This document shows, piece after piece, positions 1 through 7,960 of a stretch of 64,000 nucleotides of DNA. A program made the translations under genes and the position numbers. The notes below the pieces were generated by a model. It worked only from the letters and a program-made list of their open reading frames with translations. It was not told the origin of the DNA and ran no database searches. This DNA comes from Paenibacillus sp. FSL R7-0337. GTDB taxonomy: Bacteria > Bacillota > Bacilli > Paenibacillales > Paenibacillaceae. The first letter of the stretch is position 1. Each line of letters begins with the position of its first letter. The DNA is taken from the NCBI RefSeq assembly GCF_037969875.1, contig NZ_CP150218.1:1302001-1366000 (forward strand), written 5' to 3'.

Positions 1-1466
1 ATCTGGCGTAAGCGGTACCGCAAAGTGTTGCGGTGTACGAATAGTTCGTCTGCGGTCTTTTGCAGCTGCTGGTTGTTCTTCAAATAGGTATAGAGGGTAT
101 GGTACAAGTCCGCATGATGCTTCTCATCGAATTCACGCAGGACTGTGAGCGCCGGATGGCTGACATCCCGGGAATCATGCTGCGCATGCGGGGATAACAG
201 GTCATACAGCTGCACATCAGCATATAGCACACGCGGCTCCGCAGGCCAGACAATTCGCCCGATCTCCAGCGCCTTGAGCGCCTGCAGATAATATTTGCGG
301 CAGTCCGTGAGATCGCTGAATTCCCGGCTGATCCCCAGGCGGATCTGATGGCTGACGAGAAATTCGCGCAAGCTTGGATCAACCTCTTTTGACCTGGAAG
401 ATACACACTCACCATCACTCACCCCCACCATATGCTCATGGTAAAAGATCAGCCGCTCCTCCCCGAAATGCAGGTGCAGCTGATCTCTTAAATAACCGGT
501 GTGTTTGCCGGAAACCGAAGCATCATACCCCGCAAGATCCAGCACCAGAACGGACAATCTGCCCTTGGGCAGATGCATACCGCTCCGCAGACTCTCCTGA
601 ATAAGCAGCGGTCCGTTCTCTTCATTCTCCAGTAATCCATAGATTAGCTCTTCATATTCCGCCTGGCTGGAGTTCCGGTAAAAGCTGTTCTTCGCCAGCT
701 CCGCCGCCACCAGCCCGGCCGTAAAACCCGCCAGCTCATGATCCCTCTGTTCAATCGGGCGTGTGTCGCCCAGCACAATTACATTTCCGACAGGCTTGCT
801 GCCGATCCTAATCTTGGCGACCAGCTTAGTCACCTGGCTTCCGCTGCATTCCACTTCATAAGCCTCCAGCGACTCTATGCCGGTCTGCACGCTCTTCAGT
901 TGGTGGACGGCAGCAATGAAATCATAGGAGCAATAGCCTTTGTGCAGATTATCGCTCCAGATGGGGTCGGTAACCCCGCTACAATCCGAAGCAGCCAGAA
1001 CCTTATAGCTTACATCGATGATAATCACCGGATTGCCCATCAGCTCTGCCGCAGCACACACGATTACATCCAATCCTTTGCCGGCGACACAGGCCGCAAG
1101 CATCCTGCTCTTAGCCTGCTCCCGTTCAGCTTCTTCCAGGAACAGCTCCCGGATCTGATTATAGAGCTCAAACACATCTTCCTCCGCCCCGAATTCCATA
1201 CGGTTCTGTCCGCTATATATCTGCTGCTGGCCTGATGCTGGCTCCACCATGTCATTAATTAGCATCAGGCTGGCTTGATCCACCCCCTCAGCATCATCCG
1301 GTAATCCGGACTGGTAGCCCACATAGATATATTCAGGTGCAAAATGCGTCAGGCTCTTCGTGATCAGCATCGTATCTGAATAGGCAGTCGTTAATGCTTT
1401 GTTCCACTGGATATGTACGGCGTGCTTACTAAAATGTCTGCTAATCTGTTCAAAGGTAACACTCAT
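1..1466 (-). CDS. PucR-family transcriptional regulator, C-terminus cut by window edge
   Basis: I translated the minus strand from ATG at 1466-1464. It stays open for 488 codons and runs off the window, so the C-terminus is missing. AGGGGGTG (1480-1473) lies 7 nt before the ATG. The last visible ~45 residues (DLYHTLYTYLKNNQQLQKTA, then VHRNTLRYRL) match the PucR/CdaR C-terminal helix-turn-helix, in which the HRNTLRYRL helix is diagnostic. The middle (about residues 150-300) looks like a GAF-type sensor region and the rest like the GGDEF-related PucR domain. Such proteins regulate purine, sugar-acid or amino-acid catabolism; the ligand here is unknown. It is divergent from the decarboxylase-dehydrogenase pair at 1599-3162, which it may control (inference). 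Confidence 0.85.
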   Translation of the reverse strand, partial: MSVTFEQISRHFSKHAVHIQWNKALTTAYSDTMLITKSLTHFAPEYIYVGYQSGLPDDAEGVDQASLMLINDMVEPASGQQQIYSGQNRMEFGAEEDVFELYNQIRELFLEEAEREQAKSRMLAACVAGKGLDVIVCAAAELMGNPVIIIDVSYKVLAASDCSGVTDPIWSDNLHKGYCSYDFIAAVHQLKSVQTGIESLEAYEVECSGSQVTKLVAKIRIGSKPVGNVIVLGDTRPIEQRDHELAGFTAGLVAAELAKNSFYRNSSQAEYEELIYGLLENEENGPLLIQESLRSGMHLPKGRLSVLVLDLAGYDASVSGKHTGYLRDQLHLHFGEERLIFYHEHMVGVSDGECVSSRSKEVDPSLREFLVSHQIRLGISREFSDLTDCRKYYLQALKALEIGRIVWPAEPRVLYADVQLYDLLSPHAQHDSRDVSHPALTVLREFDEKHHADLYHTLYTYLKNNQQLQKTADELFVHRNTLRYRLRQ

Positions 1467-1598
1467 CGCTCTCACCCCCTGCTTATTATAGTGCGCCGCG
1501 CACAAGATTCCCATTTATTTTTATATTTTCCATATATATAATCACTGGAATAGTCATGTTACATTATTCGTGACCCTATAACACAGGAGGAGATTCAG
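1467..1598. promoter_or_regulatory. Divergent promoter region, PucR gene / decarboxylase operon
   Basis: The 132 bp hold both ribosome sites and an AT-rich core. TATAAT at 1537-1542 is a plausible -10 box for the + strand operon, but no good -35 box sits 17 nt upstream, which would fit an activator-dependent promoter. The assignment rests on sequence inspection only. Confidence 0.3.
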
Positions 1599-2384
1599 AT
1601 GAGCAGCTTCGTAAAAGATGTGAATGAAATTACCAAAAGAATCAATACACCTACGACCTTCTATAATGCCGAGACCCTAACCGTCTATTGGGAGACTTCG
1701 CCCGAAGTGATCCGCAGCATTCTGCCCGCCCCGCTTACGCCGGGTCCAAGGCCGCTTGTGCACGCTTTTGTAGCTAACTATCCCCGCACCAGCTTCTGCG
1801 AGCCTTACCGGGAAGCCGCGGTCTTCGTCCTGGCAGCCTACAATGGGCAACCGGGCACCTACTGCCTCTCCATGCCGATCAGCGATGATATCGCGATGGG
1901 CCTGGGGCGTGAGATTTACGGCTTCCCCAAGAAGATGGCCGACATCAGCCTGCAGAAGGAGGATCAGCATGTGGCAGGCAGCGTCTCCCGGCGGGGCACT
2001 GAATTCTTCCATGTAGAGGCCGCGCTTAGCGGGAAAATGAATGCCGGGAACGGACAGCGCATCATCTCCGAGCATTATGGTGACGGACTGCCTGTCTTCA
2101 ACATGAAGTATTCCAAGTCTCCGGATGGCCGAGGCTTCGATCTTGGACCGCTGCTGATCCGGCAGACAGCCTCTATGGATGTCAGCGTGCGCACAGCGGC
2201 AGAAGTAGAGATTCACCTGCATGACTCTCCGCATGACCCTTGGGCTGAACTGGAAGTCGTTCGTATGCTGGGCGGCATCTACACGGTAAGCAATACCGTC
2301 CTTGAACGCGGTGAGGTCCTGACTGCTGTAGATCCTGTACAGTTCCTTCCTTACTCCAACTTGCGCTGGGACTGGTGGAATTAA
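1599..2384 (+). CDS. Acetoacetate decarboxylase family protein
   Basis: The 261-aa protein has the acetoacetate decarboxylase (ADC) fold signature GREIYGFPKKMADI, with the Schiff-base lysine at Lys111 or Lys112, and the usual family length. ADC converts acetoacetate to acetone and CO2; many family members act on other beta-keto or aldol substrates, so the substrate is uncertain. GGAGGAG precedes the ATG. The stop is 13 nt before the GTG of an SDR dehydrogenase, so the two form an operon, possibly a short route that reduces and decarboxylates a keto acid (inference). The PucR gene is divergent. Confidence 0.85.
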   Translation: MSSFVKDVNEITKRINTPTTFYNAETLTVYWETSPEVIRSILPAPLTPGPRPLVHAFVANYPRTSFCEPYREAAVFVLAAYNGQPGTYCLSMPISDDIAMGLGREIYGFPKKMADISLQKEDQHVAGSVSRRGTEFFHVEAALSGKMNAGNGQRIISEHYGDGLPVFNMKYSKSPDGRGFDLGPLLIRQTASMDVSVRTAAEVEIHLHDSPHDPWAELEVVRMLGGIYTVSNTVLERGEVLTAVDPVQFLPYSNLRWDWWN

Positions 2385-2397
2385 TGGAGGTGTGCCA

Positions 2398-3162
2398 GTG
2401 AGAAATCCATTTGATTTGAGTGGAAAAGTAGCGGTGGTGACAGGAGCAGCCGGGGGGATAGGCGCAGAATTGGCTCAAGCTCTGGCCGGGCAAGGCGCGG
2501 ACGTCGCCCTGCTGGATGTAAGAGTAGACAAGCTGGAACCGGCGCGGCAACAGATTGAAGCCCAGGGCCGCCGGGTGCTTCCGGTCCAATGTGACGTAAC
2601 CCGCGGAACAGAGATTGAATCGGCGGTAGCAAGCATTCTGGAGCATTTCGGACAGCTAGATATCCTGGTGAATAATGCCGGAGTCGCCTCCGCAGGCTCT
2701 GTCGAGGAACTGGACGAAGCGGAATGGGACCGGGTGATGGGTACCAATGTGAAAAGTATTTTCCTCATGTCCAAAGCGGTGATCCCGGCCATGAAAGAAC
2801 GCCAGCAAGGCCGCATTATCAACCTTGCTTCCATCTGTGGTGTGAAGGGCAGCAAGCTGGCCGCTCTGCATGCCTATAATGCCTCCAAAGGCGCAGTCGT
2901 GAATCTGACCCGCGGCATGGGCGCGACCCTTGCTTCATACGGAATCACAGTAAATGCGATCGGACCCAGCCTGTTCCCCAGCGGGATGACCCGCGCGCTC
3001 TATCAGGACCACTTCCTGGAGCAGTATAATATGCTATGCCCCATGGGACGTCCCGGCAACCCCGATGAATTGAACGGCGCTGTCCTCTACTTCGCCTCGG
3101 ATGCTTCCAGCTACACGACAGGCCAGACGCTATATGTGGACGGGGGCTGGACAGCCGTCTGA
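2398..3162 (+). CDS. Short-chain dehydrogenase/reductase (SDR), glucose/gluconate-dehydrogenase-like
   Basis: The 254-aa classical SDR has the nucleotide-binding motif TGAAGGIG (about residues 15-22), NNAG (92-95), catalytic Ser (~145), and Tyr160/Lys164 in YNASK. The C-terminal SDASSYTTGQTLYVDGGW is typical of FabG, gluconate-5-dehydrogenase and 3-oxoacyl reductase relatives. I chose GTG at 2398 over GTG at 2392 because GGAGG (2386-2390) then lies 7 nt upstream instead of 1. NAD(P)-dependent alcohol/ketone oxidoreduction is secure; the substrate is not. It is cotranscribed with the ADC-family gene. Confidence 0.88.
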   Translation: MRNPFDLSGKVAVVTGAAGGIGAELAQALAGQGADVALLDVRVDKLEPARQQIEAQGRRVLPVQCDVTRGTEIESAVASILEHFGQLDILVNNAGVASAGSVEELDEAEWDRVMGTNVKSIFLMSKAVIPAMKERQQGRIINLASICGVKGSKLAALHAYNASKGAVVNLTRGMGATLASYGITVNAIGPSLFPSGMTRALYQDHFLEQYNMLCPMGRPGNPDELNGAVLYFASDASSYTTGQTLYVDGGWTAV

Positions 3163-3174
3163 TTCTAGCCTAAA

Positions 3175-3214
3175 GAGCTGTCTTCCTAGCCATGGAATGG
3201 CTGGAGGACAGCTC
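3175..3214. terminator. Rho-independent-like hairpin after SDR gene
   Basis: GAGCTGTC-TTCC-TAGCCAT pairs with ATGGCTG-GA-GGACAGCTC around a short loop, 12 nt after the SDR stop. The T-tract that follows is weak (TAGTTGTAT). It sits between convergent genes and could serve both strands. Confidence 0.6.
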
Positions 3215-3250
3215 TAGTTGTATGAATACAGCAATCGCTTCCAACAGCTT

Positions 3251-3859
3251 TTAAAGCTGCTGCGGCCCCGCCCAGATCAAATGCACCATATTCAGCGAAT
3301 AGCTCTCCACTCTAGTGATTTGCAGCCCCGACTCCCGGACCAGTCCGAGAATATCCCGGGTCTGATGGCAGCCGTATATTCGATAGAGCAGCGGATTCAG
3401 CGCCCGTTGCAGCGTAGAGACCATGATATTAGAACCAATTCCATGCTCCAGGAGCAGGATTGTGCCGTCTGGCTTACACCAGCGGTTAAGCTTCTCTAGC
3501 AGCTTCAGCGGGTTCTTATAGCTGCATAAGGACAGCGTGGAGACAATGGTATCGAACGAATGCGCAGCAAAGCTCATATCTTCGATATCCGCACATATAC
3601 ACTCGGCATCCAGGCGGTACTGTCCGGCGGCCCGTCTGGCCTTCTCAACCATAGCTCCACTGAAGTCCGCAGCTGTGATCTTGACGCCATGAGGATAGAA
3701 CGGGAAGTTCGCCCCGGCTCCGACGGCAAGCTCCAGCACCTCACCCCTCGCAGAACCGATTAGCTTCTGGCGCCAGCGCCGCTGCTTCGGATCTTCTCTT
3801 TTACGGTCATAGTCCGTGGCCTGCCTGTCAAAAATCCGTATCAGCCGCTCTGTATCCAT
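3251..3859 (-). CDS. Class I SAM-dependent methyltransferase (UbiE-like)
   Basis: The 202-aa protein has SAM motif I LELAVGAGAN (residues 42-51), an acidic residue at the end of beta 2 (ITAADFSGAM), motif II around ADIEDMSFA and motif III near KPDGTILLLEHG. This is the Methyltransf_11/UbiE fold at normal length. It transfers a methyl group from SAM to an unknown small molecule, probably in the cytosol. It lies downstream of the PPOX-type flavoprotein (21-nt gap), in a run of four small minus-strand genes. Confidence 0.8.
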   Translation of the reverse strand: MDTERLIRIFDRQATDYDRKREDPKQRRWRQKLIGSARGEVLELAVGAGANFPFYPHGVKITAADFSGAMVEKARRAAGQYRLDAECICADIEDMSFAAHSFDTIVSTLSLCSYKNPLKLLEKLNRWCKPDGTILLLEHGIGSNIMVSTLQRALNPLLYRIYGCHQTRDILGLVRESGLQITRVESYSLNMVHLIWAGPQQL

Positions 3860-3880
3860 TCCCGCTATTCCCTCCCCTTC

Positions 3881-4513
3881 TTAATACAGCCGCTTCTCGT
3901 AGCTCTCCTCTATACCGCGCCGCACCACATCCTCCGTGAACTCCGCTGTATTCACATGCGCCGCAATGATGGCCGGAGCAGATGGGAGCAGGGCTTCAGC
4001 AGGCCATGTGCCGGGGTCCCAGACCTGCGATCTTTTGAAGGCCTTGGCACAGTGCATATAACATTCCTCCACCTTCACTCCAATTCCCAGCGCAGGCCGC
4101 TTGCCTCTGGCTCGCATCCGATCCAGGATAGGCTCATCCTTAATGATATAAGCTTGCCCGTTAACCCGCAGGGTCTCTTCCAGTCCCGGGATAATAAAAA
4201 TCAGACCAATCTGCGGATTAGCCAGGATATTCAGCAAAGAGTCCAATCTGCGGTTCCCCGGCCGCTCCGGAATGACCAGATGCCCTTCATCCAGCACCAG
4301 CACCGAACCGGGCGCATCCCCGCGCGGAGAGACATCGCAAGACCCGTGTTCATCTGCTGTGGACAAGAATAATAGAGGGGACATCGCTATATAATCACGG
4401 CAGTGATGATCCAGATAATGGATCGATTTGCGCTTCACCACTTCACTCGGATAGCCCAGAAGCTCTCTCAGCTCATTTTCCGATGTCAGCATTTCATGAA
4501 AAGGTTTATTCAT
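3881..4513 (-). CDS. Pyridoxamine-phosphate-oxidase-type FMN flavoprotein
   Basis: The 210-aa protein has the split-barrel PPOX fold: LFLSTADEHGSCDVSPRGD (around residues 50-68), then HLVIPERPGNRRLDSLLNIL, and LIFIIPGLEETLRVNG. The order matches the MSMEG_1061-type subfamily of FMN-dependent PPOX-like proteins. An oxidoreductase or cofactor-binding role is likely; the substrate is unknown, and it is not the housekeeping PdxH. It sits between the VOC gene and the methyltransferase gene on the same strand with short gaps, so cotranscription is likely. Confidence 0.75.
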   Translation of the reverse strand: MNKPFHEMLTSENELRELLGYPSEVVKRKSIHYLDHHCRDYIAMSPLLFLSTADEHGSCDVSPRGDAPGSVLVLDEGHLVIPERPGNRRLDSLLNILANPQIGLIFIIPGLEETLRVNGQAYIIKDEPILDRMRARGKRPALGIGVKVEECYMHCAKAFKRSQVWDPGTWPAEALLPSAPAIIAAHVNTAEFTEDVVRRGIEESYEKRLY

Positions 4514-4555
4514 CCCGCATCCCCGATTCTGATTATTATGTTGACTGTGCTCCGC

Positions 4556-4948
4556 CTAACGCCAGACCTTCATCCGTTCATCCAGAGTGGAAGTATGCAG
4601 CTCCAGCTGAATTCCGTCCGGGTCCAGGAAATTCACCGACCAGCCGGTTCCCCGCTCAACAGGTCCTCTGACGATCTCAACGTGATGCTTCTGCAAGATG
4701 CCGACAGCTTCCTTGAAATCATCCTCTGCGATATAAAAAGCTACGTGATCCATCCCGGGATATCCTCCCGGCTGCTGCCCGGCCTCCGTCCGTTCCACCA
4801 GACATACCCAGGCGCTGCCCCACTCCAAATAGGCATCCGACCTCCCGCGGTGTCTAACGCTCATCCCAAGAATCCCTTCATAGAATTTCAATGAAGACTG
4901 AAGATCCTGTACCAGAAGGGTGATGTGACTGAATCCGGCGACTTTCAT
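4556..4948 (-). CDS. VOC-fold metalloprotein resembling FosA/FosB fosfomycin thiol transferases
   Basis: The 130-aa protein is a single vicinal-oxygen-chelate domain pair. The candidate metal ligands are His in FSHITLLV (residue 8), His in GMDHVAFYI (~67) and Glu in GIQLELH (~115), the FosA/FosB layout. AYLEWGSAWVCL and FLDPDGIQLELH resemble FosA, and an Arg follows in the C-terminal tail. FosA/FosB open the fosfomycin epoxide with a thiol. The K+-site serines of FosA are not clearly present, so another VOC function such as glyoxalase-like or extradiol-like is possible. It is first in a likely operon with the PPOX and methyltransferase genes. Confidence 0.65.
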   Translation of the reverse strand: MKVAGFSHITLLVQDLQSSLKFYEGILGMSVRHRGRSDAYLEWGSAWVCLVERTEAGQQPGGYPGMDHVAFYIAEDDFKEAVGILQKHHVEIVRGPVERGTGWSVNFLDPDGIQLELHTSTLDERMKVWR

Positions 4949-4984
4949 GTGAGCAGCTCCTCCTGTTCTCCGTCCCTTAGTTAA

Positions 4985-5449
4985 CTACAACCATCTCATA
5001 AACTTCTTATGTACCACTTCGATCTGATGATGCTCTGCCCATTCCGTTAGCGCCCGTATCCCCTGGTCTTCCTGCTCGGGGAAGTGAAAACAATATTTAT
5101 AAGCAACCAGCAGATAGGCTCTGGGCTTAACTGCGATCACGGGCATGAAGTAGCCTTTGATGTAAATCCGCTTAACAGTAGAGGCTTCAATCTCTATATC
5201 CTTGATCTGTAGAGCTTCCGGCCTTATTTCAATGTTGAACGCCCTGCTAAAGGTAAACAAACGATATATCATAATTCCCGCAACGGCGATTGCGATTCCG
5301 ACGACGAGATAGACCAAAAAATGCTCCAGCGGAGTAGTTCGGTCAAACTCAAGGATATACCATATCCAGAATAACATCAGGGCAATCACGCTTATAGTGG
5401 CCAGCAATTCAGCAGGACGTTTACCCTTTAACACGATCATCTTATCCAT
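4985..5449 (-). CDS. Small membrane protein with PH-like C-terminal half
   Basis: The 154-aa protein has two hydrophobic segments (about residues 15-35 and 42-63) followed by a soluble beta-rich half. That layout is shared by many Firmicute proteins with a bacterial pleckstrin-homology-like domain. No catalytic motif is visible and I do not recognise a specific family. It is probably anchored in the cytoplasmic membrane with the C-terminal half inside. It is divergent from fra (5994) across the 51-nt repeat array. Confidence 0.55.
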   Translation of the reverse strand: MDKMIVLKGKRPAELLATISVIALMLFWIWYILEFDRTTPLEHFLVYLVVGIAIAVAGIMIYRLFTFSRAFNIEIRPEALQIKDIEIEASTVKRIYIKGYFMPVIAVKPRAYLLVAYKYCFHFPEQEDQGIRALTEWAEHHQIEVVHKKFMRWL

Positions 5450-5626
5450 CCTATAACCCCCTTCTAATTATCCTTAAGAACAACAAGCTTCTTCTATCAT
5501 ACAGGGAAATGCTGGAATGAGGAAGGGATGAGGGTCTGACGATATTTAACCGGCCCATGTGCTTTTTTAGCAACATGTTCTGAGTCTAAGTGTTTATTCT
5601 CCCATCGACCGCTTGTATTGAGCAAC

Positions 5627-5805
5627 ATTGTTGCACTTCTTGCAAGATTCCTTAAGAATAATTACTATATTTGGTACATTGTTGCATCATTTGCAGGAAT
5701 TCCAGTATTCAGAGCAAACTAGAGCTGGTTTTGTTGCCTTTATGCAGGATTTCAGTATGGGGCGCTTATAATAGACAGCATTGTTGCACTTCTTGCAGCA
5801 AATTT
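5627..5805 (+). repeat. Intergenic array A: ~25-nt motif every 51 nt, four copies
   Basis: Four copies of a motif close to ATTGTTGCA-N4-TTGCAGGATTTC begin near 5627, 5678, 5730 and 5780. Their TGCARG cores start at 5641, 5692, 5743 and 5794, exactly 51 nt apart. The ~26-nt stretches between copies do not resemble each other. The rest of the 545-bp gap between divergent genes (5450-5993) holds no convincing gene. The same motif with the same period recurs at 27981-28107. Confidence 0.75.
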
Positions 5806-5993
5806 CTAAACAACAATGAAAGAGGACTGTCCCCCAAAGGATGCTCCCTCATTCATTCTCTATTTTTGCAAATCATTGATCTCCTACTCCGTTAACCCCT
5901 TAATCAAATTTATTCATTAAAATTTTTGACTATCCAGCAGCTAGAAGATATCATGGATGGCATAAGGGCTCACAGAGATCAGGAGGATGAACC

Positions 5994-6365
5994 ATGGATG
6001 TGTTTGCAGAGTATCTGGCGAAGATTGATGATCCGGTGCACCGGGCTACGGTGGAGGAAGTACTCGCCTGGGTGTTGCAGGAATTCCCGCAGCTTGAACC
6101 TAGAATCGCCTGGAACCAGCCGATGTTCACCGATCACGGAACGTACATTATCGGCTTCAGTGTAGCCAAAGGGCATATGGCCGTCGCCCCGGAAAAAGCG
6201 GGCATGGATCATTTCGGGGAGGTCCTGAAGCAAGGCGGAGTAGATCACACCAAGCTGCTGATCCGCATGAAATGGACGAATCCGGTGGATTACGGCCTGC
6301 TGAGACAGTTAATCGAGTTCAATATCGCCGACAAGGCGGATTGCACAAGCTTTTGGCGGGTATAG
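5994..6365 (+). CDS. fra: Frataxin-like iron chaperone Fra/YdhG (DUF1801)
   Basis: The 123-aa protein matches the Bacillus Fra/YdhG layout: MDVFAEYLAKIDDP at the start, IAWNQPMFTDHGTYIIGFSV in the middle, and VDYGLLRQLIEFNI with CTSFWRV at the end. In B. subtilis this DUF1801 protein acts as an intracellular iron chaperone that supplies iron for Fe-S cluster and haem synthesis. AGGAGG precedes the ATG by 8 nt. It stands alone, downstream of repeat array A and upstream of palindromic element copy 1. Confidence 0.85.
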   Translation: MDVFAEYLAKIDDPVHRATVEEVLAWVLQEFPQLEPRIAWNQPMFTDHGTYIIGFSVAKGHMAVAPEKAGMDHFGEVLKQGGVDHTKLLIRMKWTNPVDYGLLRQLIEFNIADKADCTSFWRV

Positions 6366-6401
6366 CTGCGGCTAGTCATCCGCTCCCACGCTCCCAGGTA
6401 C

Positions 6402-6490
6402 AGAAAAGGACATGCGCGGGTAGCATGTCCTTCTATTTCTCACTGAAACGGTACCGTCCTTTAAAAGGACGGCAAGGCCGTTTCTACTTG
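6402..6490 (-). repeat. Palindromic element family, copy 1 (inverted)
   Basis: On the minus strand this reads GTAGAAACGG, a CCGTCCTTT/AAAGGACGG hairpin, CCGTTTC, then GAGAAATAGAAGG and a second hairpin, AGAAGGACATGC ... GCATGTCCTTTTCT. Copies 2 (40202-40300) and 3 (49890-49988) share the first hairpin and the GAGAAATAGAAGGA segment. It lies between the convergent fra and YcxB-like genes and may also act as a terminator. Short ORFs here are translations of the repeat. Confidence 0.75.
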
Positions 6491-6988
6491 TCACCAAATC
6501 ACGCCACTGACAATCTTACGGTGATCTAACACATACGCTCTGAACTTATTCTCCTGTGCAGCATCCTCGAACGATTGCTTCGCAACGAACCAATACTCCT
6601 GTGGCCCATGGAACAGCAGATAATAACTCTGGTTCTCCCATACCCGGGTGAAGGAGTCCCATGTCATCACGGACGCATCCTTTTCCGGACTGAAATTGAT
6701 TCCCTCTGCATCGAAAAGATATTCAAATTCCTTATTGTACCTTGTATCTGCCGACAAAATCTTCGGTAAAAGCAAGGTTCGCATCACGATCGACATCCCC
6801 ATGGTCAGAATCAGCGTGATCGATATGCCGAGCAGAATGACCGATTGGTTCTGAGTATACAGAATCATACACACCGCTATAAATACCGCTTGAACTCCAA
6901 TGGCCAATATAGATTTCCACGAGTGGAAATATAGGGCCCGCGCCACCTTGGAAATATGCCGTCCATAATGAAAGCTGATTGTCTCCAT
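6491..6988 (-). CDS. YcxB-like membrane protein
   Basis: The 165-aa protein has two adjacent transmembrane helices (about residues 25-45 and 50-70) and a soluble C-terminal half containing YNKEFEYLFDAEGI, SVMTWDSFTRVWENQSYYLL and FVAKQSF. This is the YcxB-like C-terminal domain of small Firmicute membrane proteins. Function is unknown. It is the last gene of a minus-strand series and its stop abuts palindromic element copy 1. Confidence 0.65.
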   Translation of the reverse strand: METISFHYGRHISKVARALYFHSWKSILAIGVQAVFIAVCMILYTQNQSVILLGISITLILTMGMSIVMRTLLLPKILSADTRYNKEFEYLFDAEGINFSPEKDASVMTWDSFTRVWENQSYYLLFHGPQEYWFVAKQSFEDAAQENKFRAYVLDHRKIVSGVIW

Positions 6989-7020
6989 CCTGCCACCTCT
7001 ATCTCTTTACTTTAATCCGT

Positions 7021-7944
7021 TCATACTTCCCTTGTCTCTTCAGGATGATACAGAATTCGCTGGTAATCCCAATCCTTCGAATCCATATCGCCCAGATACA
7101 TCCGTTCATGCTCCGGCACTAGCTCATATTTGATTCTAAGCTGCTCCCGGTAGTATTCACCTGGATTCTCCAGATAAGCATAATAGGCTGCCCGGCACGC
7201 TTCATGCGCCGTTTGTTCGCCATTAAGCTGCTTGTGAAGGTTATGCAGCTCTTTGAGCTTCTCCTGTGCATCGGAAGAATACAGCGAAGCACCAAGCGTC
7301 ACCTCACCCAATTGCAGAAGTTGGACCGGAGTGGAAACATCCAGGGTAGTAAAGAGCGTCCCATCCGCAAAAAGTCCGTCCAGCTCCTCCAGCCGATACT
7401 CGGCCTCCGCAGGCAGATTATATAAGACTACCCGCCCGTCCATGTACACCACGACATCGGCTAAATAATTCTTACCGCCGTACTTCATGAACAGATGGAC
7501 ACTTTTGCCCTCCGTCGTCTGGTAGAACATTTCGCTGTTGACATAGAATTCCGTAGCGGAAGGTGAATGGGCAATCCGGCGCGCCTCATTGCGCTCCTGC
7601 TCCCGCTCCGAAATGTCATAGATATTCGTAAGCTCAGGATTCAGACGGGCCACCGTATCCTGAATATGCTGATAATAGCTTGCTTCATTATAAGTCCACT
7701 TCGCCGACTCCACGGTATACGCCCCCAGACCATGAATGGACAGCTGCTCTCCTGCCGGGGCTGCCGGCGTCAGCCAGCCCGATTGTATTTTGCCGGATAA
7801 GCCCTTAAGATCTATAAGCTCCCAGCAGTTGACCATGCCGTCTTCGTACACATCTACATTAATATAGAAGTAACTTCCTCCGTTATGGATGATTCCGGGA
7901 ATGGAAGTCCCCTCCACCGTCTTAGTTCTTCTAATGGCTCTCAT
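7021..7944 (-). CDS. Protein of unknown function with apparent internal duplication
   Basis: I do not recognise this 307-aa protein. It is soluble, with no signal peptide or membrane helix. Two halves look related: YFYINVDVYEDGMVNCWEL (around residues 26-44) and YLADVVVYMDGRVVLYNLP (around 157-175), each followed by a loop with Gly-Leu and a later Leu-Gly-(Ala/Glu) motif. This suggests a tandem repeat of a ~100-residue beta domain (inference). AAGGAGG precedes the ATG. It starts 16 nt after the PTS EIIC gene, so the two are cotranscribed. Confidence 0.6.
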   Translation of the reverse strand: MRAIRRTKTVEGTSIPGIIHNGGSYFYINVDVYEDGMVNCWELIDLKGLSGKIQSGWLTPAAPAGEQLSIHGLGAYTVESAKWTYNEASYYQHIQDTVARLNPELTNIYDISEREQERNEARRIAHSPSATEFYVNSEMFYQTTEGKSVHLFMKYGGKNYLADVVVYMDGRVVLYNLPAEAEYRLEELDGLFADGTLFTTLDVSTPVQLLQLGEVTLGASLYSSDAQEKLKELHNLHKQLNGEQTAHEACRAAYYAYLENPGEYYREQLRIKYELVPEHERMYLGDMDSKDWDYQRILYHPEETREV

Positions 7945-7960
7945 ATGTAATCCTCCTTAG

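Noticed and set aside
2392-2397. GTG at 2392 as the SDR start
   Set aside because: It is 1 nt from GGAGG; the GTG at 2398 has normal spacing.
5627-5805. CRISPR array
   Set aside because: Repeats are imperfect and end in different bases, spacers blend into the motif, there are only four units and no cas genes are in the window.
5671-5895. Cys-rich 74-aa peptide with a 17-residue period
   Set aside because: It is the translation of the 51-nt repeat array (51 nt equals 17 codons), with no ribosome site.
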